Below, in pieces: positions 1-6,155 of a stretch of DNA of 8,092 nt. Both the position numbers and the translations under genes were made by a program. This DNA comes from Treponema sp. (GTDB taxonomy: Bacteria; Spirochaetota; Spirochaetia; Treponematales; Breznakiellaceae): the NCBI GenBank assembly GCA_031259345.1, contig JAIRLQ010000044.1:1-8092 (forward strand), given 5' to 3'. Positions within the stretch are counted from its first letter, which is position 1. Each line of letters begins with the position of its first letter. The notes under the pieces are model-generated. The model was given only the letters and a program-made list of their open reading frames with translations. It ran no database searches and had not been told where the DNA came from.

Positions 1-665
1 TCCGCAGTTTGCACGACATGCACATATTCACCACATTCCCTCATGTAATTGGTATATACTTTTATTTGAAAATCCGTGATAATATCAAGAATACACTCCG
101 CCTTTTCATCTTCTGAGGCAAGATCTGTAAAGAAATTTTCCATACCCCGGGTTTCCCAGGCTAGTTCAAAAATCCCGTGAAAAGGTGCCCGGGCGGCAAC
201 GGCAAAATCTGTATGCTCATAGAGATACTTGGCCCGTTCCCTCAAGCCTGCATATCGCGCGTCATCGTCCGGATCCGGCCAGGGATGATGCAAAATATCA
301 TCACACGTCTCAGCGTCTTTTAAAGGAAAGCCGACCTGCTGTCTAAGGCCATTAACTTCTTTTTTGGCGATACCCCATTCGCTTACGGTGATTCCGTCGG
401 GGCATGCACTGAAATCCATTGTCGAAGGGGGATACAAAAACACATGCCGGAAATCTCCCCCTAACACTTCATACAAGTCGTCATTATAAAAAGGGGCGCT
501 TTCGTCAGGTCGGGGAACGAGATTTTTCGTCTTTATGTCAAAATATTTAATCAATTGGTTAAACAATCCCTTGGTAAAATTGTTTGCCGTAGAACCGATA
601 TCTATGGGAACCCTATCGGCTTCCTGGTGTTCCAACGCCGGTAAAACCCGTTCTCTTGACGTCAT
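1..665 (-). CDS. Uroporphyrinogen decarboxylase-like (URO-D family) protein, N-terminal 221 codons
   Basis: Translating the minus strand from the ATG at 665 gives an open frame to the window edge, so the C-terminal part is missing. The protein begins MTSRERVLPALEHQEADRVP, the typical opening of the COG0407/URO-D-like family (helix, then an acidic residue and DRVP leading into the first barrel strand). Later it has AARAPFHGIFELAWETRG and an acidic helix of the kind found in these TIM-barrel proteins. The haem-type arginine-rich substrate motif (RQAGRY) of true HemE is absent, so haem synthesis is unlikely. Relatives include corrinoid-dependent methyltransferases such as MtaA and many uncharacterised proteins in sugar operons. 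The start is supported by GGGAG (677-673) 7 nt upstream, inside the last codons of the kinase, whose stop lies 2 nt away. The two are therefore almost certainly co-transcribed and translationally coupled. Substrate and reaction are unknown. Confidence 0.85.
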   Translation of the reverse strand, partial: MTSRERVLPALEHQEADRVPIDIGSTANNFTKGLFNQLIKYFDIKTKNLVPRPDESAPFYNDDLYEVLGGDFRHVFLYPPSTMDFSACPDGITVSEWGIAKKEVNGLRQQVGFPLKDAETCDDILHHPWPDPDDDARYAGLRERAKYLYEHTDFAVAARAPFHGIFELAWETRGMENFFTDLASEDEKAECILDIITDFQIKVYTNYMRECGEYVHVVQTA

Positions 666-667
666 TC

Positions 668-2146
668 CTAAACTCCCTTTGCGTTATCATAAAGAGGTAA
701 ACTTTTTTCCAGAATATCTTTAAATAAGTCAAATCCCCTGCGATAAATGGCGCTATTATCACCGGCGGGCATATATTTCTTTATTGAAAGCTTCCCGGCC
801 AGCGCGTCTTCCAGGTTTTTGAATATGCCTACCGCAACGCCTGCCGAGGCGGCGATTCCAATACAGGCAACATCCTGATGTTCGGGAACTTCTATGGGCA
901 TTTCAAGAACGTCCGCCACAATTTGGGGCCAGATCGAGGAATTGGAAACCCCGCCGGTCATAATAGCATTAACCGGGACTGTTCCGGAACCGCGAAAATA
1001 GTCCATCACGTTACGCATGGCATAGGCCGTTCCTTCCATAATCATTCTGGATAAATGGGTAAAATCATGTGACGGCTTAAGGCCAAATACAATACCGCTC
1101 ATGTTGTCATTGTACAGGGGGCTGCGCTGTCCGACCATATAAGGCAGGAAGATAAGGCCGTCATTACCTGGCGGCGATTTGGCGGCCATCTCGTCGATCT
1201 TTTTATAATCTTTGGCTCCCGTCACATTCCGGAACCATTTCATGGTACCCCCGCCGAAATCGACGGCAGCTACACTTAAAAAACCCTTGGGCCGGATATG
1301 GTTGTGCAAATGCAGCAGCGGATGCGCAATGGGCTGATCCCTGACCAATCCCAGAGCAATAACCGTTCCGCCGGCAATATACACATCTCCCTCATGGATG
1401 GCGCCGGTCCCAACCGCGGAGGCAATAACATCCATAGCCCCGGCAATAACCGGTGTACCCTCGGTAAGGCCGGAAGCGGCGGATGCCTCCTGCGTCACTT
1501 TGCCGACAATATCCAGGCTTTTATAAATATCCGGCAATTTATCCCGGTCAATCCCAAAGTCCCGTATCAGCTCATCGGACCATTCGCCTTTCTTGATGTC
1601 CGCCAAAAGGGAAAGTCCGTTTTCCGTATCATCCTGGGAACTTATTCCGGTCAGCATATAAACAAGATAACCATTTGCATGGAGAAACTTCCATGTCTGC
1701 CGGTAAATGTCCGGTTCATTTTCTTTTATCCACAAAACCTTTGGAGCAATATCCGACGGATCGGCCCGGTTGCCCGTAATGGCGAAAAGCTTCTGTCCGG
1801 CAATACGATCCACCGCTTCCGACTGGAGCCCGGATCGCCTGTCCATCCAGAGGAATCCGTTTCGCAGGGGCTTTCCGGATTTATCCAGGGGCAGCACCAC
1901 GCTTCCCATAGTATCGATGCCCACCGCTTCAATTTGCGAAGAAGTAATTCCGGCATTCCGTATGCATTCCTCTACGGAAATACAAAAACTTTTCCACCAT
2001 TGTTCCGCAGGCTGCTCTGCCCCGCCATTGGGTTTGATGATTGTCTGATATTCATGGCTGACGGACGCGACAATCCGTAACGCCTCATCAACAATAACCG
2101 TCTTGCAGCTTGAAGTTCCCAAATCAAAACCAAGTAAATATCCCAT
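668..2146 (-). CDS. FGGY-family carbohydrate (sugar or polyol) kinase, xylulokinase-like
   Basis: A 492-residue cytoplasmic ATP-dependent kinase, full length for the FGGY family (about 490-520). The N-terminal domain opens with GFDLGTSSCKTV (residues 6-17; D8 in the phosphate-1 loop). Next come EQPAEQWW (44-51) and the substrate-side segment GIDTMGSVVLPLD (76-88). The C-terminal domain has AGAMDVIASAVGTGAI (235-250), with D239 as the likely catalytic base, and the family signature TGGVSNSSIWPQIVADVLEM (397-416). An upstream in-frame ATG at 2188 would add 14 unconserved residues. I chose 2146 because AAAGG (2159-2155) stands 8 nt upstream and family proteins begin right before GFDLGT. The xylulokinase MHG substrate motif is replaced by TMGS, so the substrate is open. 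The divergent GatD/GatZ genes suggest galactitol, tagatose or a related polyol or ketose. It is the first gene of a leftward operon with the URO-D-like gene. Confidence 0.92.
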   Translation of the reverse strand: MGYLLGFDLGTSSCKTVIVDEALRIVASVSHEYQTIIKPNGGAEQPAEQWWKSFCISVEECIRNAGITSSQIEAVGIDTMGSVVLPLDKSGKPLRNGFLWMDRRSGLQSEAVDRIAGQKLFAITGNRADPSDIAPKVLWIKENEPDIYRQTWKFLHANGYLVYMLTGISSQDDTENGLSLLADIKKGEWSDELIRDFGIDRDKLPDIYKSLDIVGKVTQEASAASGLTEGTPVIAGAMDVIASAVGTGAIHEGDVYIAGGTVIALGLVRDQPIAHPLLHLHNHIRPKGFLSVAAVDFGGGTMKWFRNVTGAKDYKKIDEMAAKSPPGNDGLIFLPYMVGQRSPLYNDNMSGIVFGLKPSHDFTHLSRMIMEGTAYAMRNVMDYFRGSGTVPVNAIMTGGVSNSSIWPQIVADVLEMPIEVPEHQDVACIGIAASAGVAVGIFKNLEDALAGKLSIKKYMPAGDNSAIYRRGFDLFKDILEKSLPLYDNAKGV

Positions 2147-2154
2147 ACAGATCG

Positions 2155-2159
2155 CCTTT
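2155..2159 (-). promoter_or_regulatory. Shine-Dalgarno site that fixes the kinase start
   Basis: AAAGG on the minus strand, 8 nt before the ATG at 2146. No comparable site precedes the alternative ATG at 2188, so this decides the start in favour of the shorter protein. Confidence 0.7.
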
Positions 2160-2193
2160 AGTGACTTGAACCGTAGGCCCGCGACCACCTTAA

Positions 2194-2199
2194 ATTATA
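2194..2199 (-). promoter_or_regulatory. Alternative -10 hexamer for the kinase operon
   Basis: A perfect TATAAT on the minus strand, 47 nt before the kinase start. No good -35 hexamer sits 16-18 nt upstream; that position falls inside the imperfect palindrome at 2201-2243. It could be an activator-dependent or repressor-covered promoter, or chance in AT-rich DNA. Confidence 0.3.
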
Positions 2200-2200
2200 A

Positions 2201-2243
2201 ATCAAATGAAAGCAAACGAAACTATTTGGTTTGTTTACTTGAT
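2201..2243. repeat. Imperfect inverted repeat, candidate operator between divergent promoters
   Basis: Outer arms ATCAA (2201-2205) and TTGAT (2239-2243), and inner arms CAAAC (2213-2217) and GTTTG (2229-2233), form an interrupted palindrome with A-rich left and T-rich right halves. It lies between the kinase start and its better predicted promoter, where a repressor could block transcription. No regulator gene is in the window, so the assignment is by position and symmetry only. Confidence 0.35.
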
Positions 2244-2260
2244 CTGATCCGACTTAGAAA

Positions 2261-2289
2261 ATAATATACCAGGTTTTGGAGATTTGCAA
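2261..2289 (-). promoter_or_regulatory. Predicted sigma-70-type promoter for the kinase/URO-D-like operon
   Basis: On the minus strand, TTGCAA (2289-2284) and TATTAT (2266-2261) are separated by 17 nt, predicting a start near 2254 and a leader of about 108 nt. The -10 matches the consensus at 5 of 6 positions; the -35 keeps TTG and the last A. The -35 overlaps a small inverted repeat, AGATTT (2280-2285) with AAATCT (2293-2298). Confidence 0.45.
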
Positions 2290-2340
2290 CAAAAATCTTA
2301 AAAAAAACTGCCTGTTTATAAAAGAATCATGAAAAATTCA

Positions 2341-2369
2341 TTGCATATTTCCCTTGTTTGTGGTATTAT
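2341..2369 (+). promoter_or_regulatory. Predicted sigma-70-type promoter for the micro-gene/gatD/gatZ operon
   Basis: TTGCAT (2341-2346), a 17-nt spacer, then TATTAT (2364-2369). Transcription would begin near 2376, giving a leader of about 84 nt. The -10 matches 5 of 6 consensus bases and the -35 only the TTG. A short perfect inverted repeat, ATGAA (2329-2333) with TTCAT (2337-2341), touches the -35 and could be a protein site. Spacing and hexamers resemble the divergent promoter at 2261-2289, fitting joint control. Confidence 0.45.
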
Positions 2370-2408
2370 AACCCTCGAAATGTTTATATATTTGTATATG
2401 AAATAAAA

Positions 2409-2435
2409 CGTAACTTTTTATTTCATTTTGTTACG
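2409..2435. repeat. Inverted repeat CGTAAC/GTTACG in the leader of the plus-strand operon
   Basis: Perfect 6-bp arms CGTAAC (2409-2414) and GTTACG (2430-2435) flank a 15-nt T-rich spacer. With a one-base bulge the arms extend to AAACGTAAC and GTTACGGTTT. The repeat lies downstream of the predicted transcription start and 10 nt before the ribosome site of the micro-gene. It could be an operator or a weak mRNA hairpin; nothing here distinguishes the two. Confidence 0.35.
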
Positions 2436-2459
2436 GTTTAATTCAAAGGAGATGTTGTT

Positions 2460-2600
2460 ATGACTTCGAAAGAACGGGTATTGGCGGCTATCAACCGCAA
2501 GATTGAAGCGCCCTCGGAGAATCACAATGTCCAGGCGGATATTCCTGTTGAAAATATAATCACTATGTATAAAACTGCTAAAAAAATACCTCTTGCATAA
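2460..2600 (+). pseudogene. Internally deleted URO-D-like gene, 46-codon in-frame remnant
   Basis: The 46-residue frame begins MTSKERVLAAINRK, nearly the same as the opening of the URO-D-like protein encoded at 665-1 (MTSRERVLPALEHQ). It then jumps straight into NHNVQADIPVENIITMYK, which is the pattern of the extreme C-terminus of URO-D-like proteins (HN-Q-D-P-EN-I). The whole barrel, roughly 300 residues judged by usual family length, is missing, yet the frame is intact. The ribosome site AAAGGAG (2445-2451) is excellent, with 8 nt to the ATG. The stop TAA (2598-2600) is the start of the TAAGGA ribosome site of the next gene. It cannot have URO-D activity. I infer an in-frame deletion, possibly between short repeats encoding Ala-Pro near residues 17-18. 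It may survive as a passive remnant or as a translated leader that couples ribosomes onto gatD. Confidence 0.8.
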
Positions 2601-2603
2601 GGA
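2598..2603 (+). promoter_or_regulatory. gatD ribosome site overlapping the upstream stop codon
   Basis: TAAGGA contains the stop of the URO-D remnant and the Shine-Dalgarno core of gatD, with 5 nt to the ATG at 2609. Ribosomes ending the micro-gene would stop directly on this site, the usual layout for translational coupling. Confidence 0.6.
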
Positions 2604-2608
2604 CGAGT

Positions 2609-3655
2609 ATGAAAGCTGGCATTGTCACCGAAAAGGGAAAGATCGCCTGCGGTGAATGGAAAACCCCCGAAGTGACCGCGGGCAAGGTTTTAATCGAAGT
2701 AAAGGCTTGCGGAATTTGCGGTTCCGATGTGCCCCGGGTACTGGGGGATGAAGCACGGTATTATCCCATTGTAATCGGCCATGAATTTTCGGGGATCGTT
2801 AAAGAAGCGGGATCGGGAGTTACGACTCTGCGGCCCGGTGACCGGGTAGCGGGGGCGCCTTTAATACCCTGCATGAAATGTGATGACTGTATGTCCGGAC
2901 ATTACGCCCTCTGTAAACATTATAGTTTTATCGGATCCCGGGAACAAGGCGCCTTTGCCCAGTATGTATGCATTCCGGAAAAGAACGCTATCCGTTTTAA
3001 TGATACTGTTTCCTTTGAACAGGGCGCGTTTTTTGAACCTTCCACCGTAGCGCTGCATGGCATTCTGAATAGCGGTTACACAGGAGGAGGACTCACCGCC
3101 ATACTGGGCGGCGGTACGATCGGGTTATTTACGGCTCTTTGGGCAAAACTGTTCGGAGCCCGCAGTGTATGTGTCTTTGATATAAACGAAGAACGCCTGG
3201 CTTTAGCCGGGAAATTCGGCGTTGACCAAACCATAAACACAGGCGAGGGGCATTTTCGGGAGGCTGTTATGGACTATACCCATAACAGGGGTTTTGATTT
3301 TGTCTTTGAAACGGCAGGAGTCAGCGTAACCCAACTGTTGGCATACGAGATAGCCTCCAATAAGGCACGAGTGACCTTTATTGGGACCCCGCACAGTCCC
3401 CTTACCTTTACCCAAAAAATCTGGGAAAATCTTAACCGAAAGGAATTATTGGTAACCGGAACATGGATGAGTTATTCCGCTCCTTTTCCGGGCAGGGAAT
3501 GGACTTTAACTGCCGAGTATTTTTCCGATGGCCGGCTGCACTTTGATCGGAGTTTGATCCACAAGACATTTACGCTGGAGCATATCGATCAGGCGTTTGA
3601 ATTATTCAAAAACCCTCAGGAAGTAAAGGGAAAAATCCTGGTGCTTACGACATAA
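2609..3655 (+). CDS. gatD: Zinc-dependent galactitol-1-phosphate 5-dehydrogenase-like protein (GatD family)
   Basis: A 348-residue medium-chain dehydrogenase/reductase, about the length of E. coli GatD, which oxidises galactitol 1-phosphate to tagatose 6-phosphate with NAD. Catalytic-zinc ligands are visible as C37 (in CGICGSD), H58 and E59 (GHEF), with E143 nearby. The structural zinc cysteines are C88, C91, C94 and C102. The Rossmann fold has the glycine turn GGGTIG (167-172) and D191 at the end of the second strand, which favours NAD over NADP. From memory of the family, CGSDVPR, YYPIVIGHEFSG, FIGSR and the late block around residues 277-298 (RKEL, WMSYS, PGREW) are particularly GatD-like rather than threonine- or sorbitol-dehydrogenase-like. 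It follows the URO-D remnant by 8 nt and precedes the GatZ-like gene by 32 nt. The substrate could be another hexitol or pentitol phosphate. Confidence 0.85.
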   Translation: MKAGIVTEKGKIACGEWKTPEVTAGKVLIEVKACGICGSDVPRVLGDEARYYPIVIGHEFSGIVKEAGSGVTTLRPGDRVAGAPLIPCMKCDDCMSGHYALCKHYSFIGSREQGAFAQYVCIPEKNAIRFNDTVSFEQGAFFEPSTVALHGILNSGYTGGGLTAILGGGTIGLFTALWAKLFGARSVCVFDINEERLALAGKFGVDQTINTGEGHFREAVMDYTHNRGFDFVFETAGVSVTQLLAYEIASNKARVTFIGTPHSPLTFTQKIWENLNRKELLVTGTWMSYSAPFPGREWTLTAEYFSDGRLHFDRSLIHKTFTLEHIDQAFELFKNPQEVKGKILVLTT

Positions 3656-3687
3656 AAGTGTTTCACTAATAATAGAGGGATAAAGTC

Positions 3688-4989
3688 ATGCATTATCTGA
3701 AAAAGATGGCGGAAGACTGGCATCGCAACAGGATTTACGGCATTATGTCCGCATGTACTGCCGGTTCGCTGTGTATTGAGGCGGCAATGCTGTCTTCAAA
3801 AAGAAATAATCTTCCCGTATTGATAGAAGCAACCTCAAATCAGGTCAATCAGTTTGGTGGTTATACAGGTATGCGCCCGGCGGATTATTTCTCTTTCGTT
3901 TTGGATATTGCAAAAAAAGTCGCCTTACCTGAGGATCGGGTTATTCTTGGAGGGGATCATCTGGGACCCCAGCCCTTCAAAACGGAACCGGAAGCTTCTG
4001 CCATGTCAAAAGCCGAAGTACTGGTGTACGAGTATGCGGCTGCGGGCTTTACAAAGATTCACATTGATACGAGCATGTATCTTGGGGATGATGACAGGGC
4101 GCTTAGACTGTCAGATCAAGTAATCGCCGATCGCGCCGCGCTCCTTGCAAAGGCGGCCAATGAAGGTTTTCAAAAGCTGAAATCGTATTCTCCGGATGCT
4201 GAAATGCCCGTTTTTGTCATCGGCAGTGAAGTTCCTACCCCCGGCGGTTCTCGGGAAGTATCCGGGGAATTTTCGATAACCAAGCCTGAAGATCTGGATG
4301 CGGCCATTATCGCCTTTAAATCGGCTTTTCAGGCAAATGGCCTGGATGCAATCTGGGATAATGTAGTCGGAGTAGTAGTACAACCGGGGGTTGAATTCAG
4401 CGATACCGGCCTTTTTCTGTACGATCAAGAAAAGGCAAAACAACTGACCAACGGTATACAAAAGTATGAACATATTATTTTTGAAGGACACTCAACCGAT
4501 TATCAGACTCCGCAATGTCTTAAAAACATGGTACATGATGGAATCTGTATTCTGAAAGTAGGCCCGGGATTGACGTTCTACCAGCGGGAAGCGGTTTTTG
4601 CCCTTGCGGCAATTGAAAAGGAACTTCTTGGGAAAACCCGGAATGATCTCTCTAACTATCCCGATGTTCTGGAAGCGGTTATGCTGGACAAACCGGAAAA
4701 CTGGAAGGGGTATTATTCCGGCAATTCTGAAGATCAATATCTAAAACGCAAGTATAGTTATTCTGATCGATCCCGGTATTATCTGCCGAACAGGGAGGTA
4801 ATCAACGCATTTAATAAACTCATGACAAACCTGACAAATATTGATATTCCCATAACGGTTTTGTCCCAGTATATGCCTATACAGGCGTACAAGGTACGGA
4901 CAGGCGAAATTGCTAAAGATCCCCGTTCGCTGATAATTTCCAGAATAACAGATCTGATTGATGAATATGTATTTGCTACCAGGCAATGA
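3688..4989 (+). CDS. gatZ: GatZ/KbaZ family protein (tagatose-bisphosphate aldolase subunit or hexose-6-phosphate 4-epimerase)
   Basis: A 433-residue cytoplasmic TIM-barrel protein of the GatZ/KbaZ family (E. coli members are about 420-426). Family blocks run in order: EATSNQVNQFGGYTGM (47-62), GGDHLGP (88-94, H91 a likely metal ligand), HIDTSM (125-130), IGSEVPTPGG, VVVQPGVEF, FEGHSTDYQT (265-274, including H268) and LKVGPGLTF. In E. coli, GatZ/KbaZ is described as the non-catalytic partner that stabilises the class II aldolase GatY/KbaY. Some thermophile homologues have instead been reported as fructose-6-phosphate/tagatose-6-phosphate 4-epimerases acting alone. No GatY/KbaY lies in this window, and the metal-site-like histidines are retained, so the epimerase role deserves weight. 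The start has AGAGGGA (3674-3680) 7 nt upstream. It is the last gene of the operon here, because a 203-nt gap follows. The family call is firm; the reaction is not. Confidence 0.92.
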   Translation: MHYLKKMAEDWHRNRIYGIMSACTAGSLCIEAAMLSSKRNNLPVLIEATSNQVNQFGGYTGMRPADYFSFVLDIAKKVALPEDRVILGGDHLGPQPFKTEPEASAMSKAEVLVYEYAAAGFTKIHIDTSMYLGDDDRALRLSDQVIADRAALLAKAANEGFQKLKSYSPDAEMPVFVIGSEVPTPGGSREVSGEFSITKPEDLDAAIIAFKSAFQANGLDAIWDNVVGVVVQPGVEFSDTGLFLYDQEKAKQLTNGIQKYEHIIFEGHSTDYQTPQCLKNMVHDGICILKVGPGLTFYQREAVFALAAIEKELLGKTRNDLSNYPDVLEAVMLDKPENWKGYYSGNSEDQYLKRKYSYSDRSRYYLPNREVINAFNKLMTNLTNIDIPITVLSQYMPIQAYKVRTGEIAKDPRSLIISRITDLIDEYVFATRQ

Positions 4990-5068
4990 CCGGTTTGCGG
5001 CGTCTTGCGCCATGCGCCCAATATAAACCCGGCATTCGGCCTGCTGAATATACCGTTGTTCCGGATTT

Positions 5069-5084
5069 CGATAATTTTTTATCG
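5069..5084. repeat. Small perfect hairpin in the gap after gatZ
   Basis: CGATAA (5069-5074) and TTATCG (5079-5084) enclose four T residues. The stem is AT-rich and no T-run follows, so it is a poor intrinsic terminator in either direction. It is the most regular inverted repeat in the first part of the gap. Confidence 0.3.
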
Positions 5085-5157
5085 TAAAGGGCGCCTTCTG
5101 TACTAACTGCCCAAATAATGGATTTTTCCGTAAAATAGGTCAAAAAATCAGAAAAAC

Positions 5158-5186
5158 TTGCATAGGCTTAAGCGGAAGCTTAAAAT
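5158..5186 (+). promoter_or_regulatory. Predicted promoter of the Memo-like gene, implying a leaderless or near-leaderless mRNA
   Basis: TTGCAT (5158-5163), a 17-nt spacer and TAAAAT (5181-5186) have the same -35 and spacing as the predicted promoter at 2341-2369. A start 7 nt after the -10 falls at 5193, the A of the ATG. The spacer also holds a perfect 6-bp inverted repeat, TTAAGC (5168-5173) and GCTTAA (5178-5183) around GGAA, which could be a repressor site overlapping the -10. Confidence 0.42.
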
Positions 5187-5192
5187 TATGGT

Positions 5193-6128
5193 ATGTACGA
5201 AAAAGGGTTTCCGGGCGGCGGTAGGGGCAGATCCCCTATAGGCGCCGGGTTATTCTACCCTGATAACGGAATTGCGATTGAAAAACGGCTGGAATCCTTT
5301 GGTTTGAAAAACGGTATGGGGGGAAACGCCCAGGCGATTATCTCACCCCATGGGGCATGGGATATATCCGGGACAATTGCGGGGGCGGCGTTTGGCGCCG
5401 CGGCGGGAAGGACAAAGGACAATTTTTCAGAAACGGCAGTACAAACGGTAGTTCTGTTGGGGGGTATTAGCGAATCCGGCATAACGGGGCTTTTCCTTTC
5501 GGAATCGGACTACTTTGAAACGCCCCTTGGGGAACTTCCGGTCAATTTGGCGCTTGGTTTGGAACTCGCCTCGTGCAGCACTTCTTTTGTAATAAACGAT
5601 ATTCCCCATCTTGGGGAACATACCATCGAGGTACAACTTCCCTTTGTTAAATACTGTTTTCCCGGCGCGTCAATAGTGCCGGTGCTTATGGGCGCAAAAC
5701 CGGGCGCTTCCTGTCTTGCCCTGATTTGGGGTTTAGCCCAGGCCCTAAAACTCGTCTTTGAATCCCGGCTCGATTCAACCCTGTTTGTAGTTTCGACTAA
5801 TGTATCGATATATAGTGACACTTACCGCAACAACCCGAGCGACAAAGACCCCGGCGGTAATTCCGATGGTAAAAGATACAACGATGAAAAGATGGCCCTT
5901 TCCAGGGCAGAGGCGTGTGTCAGGATGTTGACTGAAAAGAGGTCAAAGGATTTTCTGCGAGCGGTGGAACGGGGAGAAATCAATTCCTGCGGGAGTCCTT
6001 CGGCGGCGTCCCTTTTGGAAAGCGGGCTTCTGGAAGGCCGGCAGGGTAAACTGATACCCGGTTCCCTTATCAAGGCAAGAGGCGAAGACAGCAAAACTGT
6101 CTATTACAGCGGTATATTTTTTGAATAG
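5193..6128 (+). CDS. Memo-like / AmmeMemoRadiSam system protein B family protein with a degenerate metal site
   Basis: A 311-residue soluble protein of the Memo family. The family order is visible: an N-terminal GAGLFYP (17-23), PHGAWDISG (52-60, matching the usual PHAGYxYSG), SESDYFETPLGELPV (103-117), HLGEHTIEVQLPF (139-151), VPVLMG (162-167), a late strand STNVSIY (201-207) and SCGSP (265-269). H53 and C266 match two metal ligands known from human MEMO1. The residues expected as His in GPSH and as Asp and His in SSDxSHY appear as S93, N203 and I206, so the usual site is largely lost. An extra Gly/Asp/Asn-rich stretch (212-231) follows. The ATG is the only start before the conserved region (an in-frame stop lies at 5181-5183), and no Shine-Dalgarno site precedes it. 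It stands alone, without AMMECR1 or radical-SAM partners in the window. Role unknown. Confidence 0.8.
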   Translation: MYEKGFPGGGRGRSPIGAGLFYPDNGIAIEKRLESFGLKNGMGGNAQAIISPHGAWDISGTIAGAAFGAAAGRTKDNFSETAVQTVVLLGGISESGITGLFLSESDYFETPLGELPVNLALGLELASCSTSFVINDIPHLGEHTIEVQLPFVKYCFPGASIVPVLMGAKPGASCLALIWGLAQALKLVFESRLDSTLFVVSTNVSIYSDTYRNNPSDKDPGGNSDGKRYNDEKMALSRAEACVRMLTEKRSKDFLRAVERGEINSCGSPSAASLLESGLLEGRQGKLIPGSLIKARGEDSKTVYYSGIFFE

Positions 6129-6155
6129 GCCGGAATCGTCATTGTTCATTAGGGG

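Noticed and set aside
535..723. Short plus-strand frame near the kinase/URO-D-like junction
   Set aside because: It spans the antisense of two real, tightly coupled genes and shows no conserved motif.
1298..2080. Long plus-strand open frame (260 codons) opposite the kinase
   Set aside because: It is antisense to a well-conserved FGGY kinase, and its translation shows no recognisable motif. It is a shadow of the real gene.
2147..2188. Extended kinase start at the upstream ATG (2188)
   Set aside because: The 14 extra residues are not part of the FGGY fold, and the ribosome site matches the ATG at 2146.
4990..5060. GC-rich small hairpins after gatZ (4999-5011, 5007-5017, 5034-5049) as a rho-independent terminator
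   Set aside because: Stems are only 4-6 bp, one needs a G-T pair, and no T-run follows directly. They do not meet the usual pattern.
6129..6155. Bidirectional terminator between the Memo-like gene and the CHR operon
   Set aside because: The 27-nt gap contains no convincing inverted repeat with a T-run on either strand.
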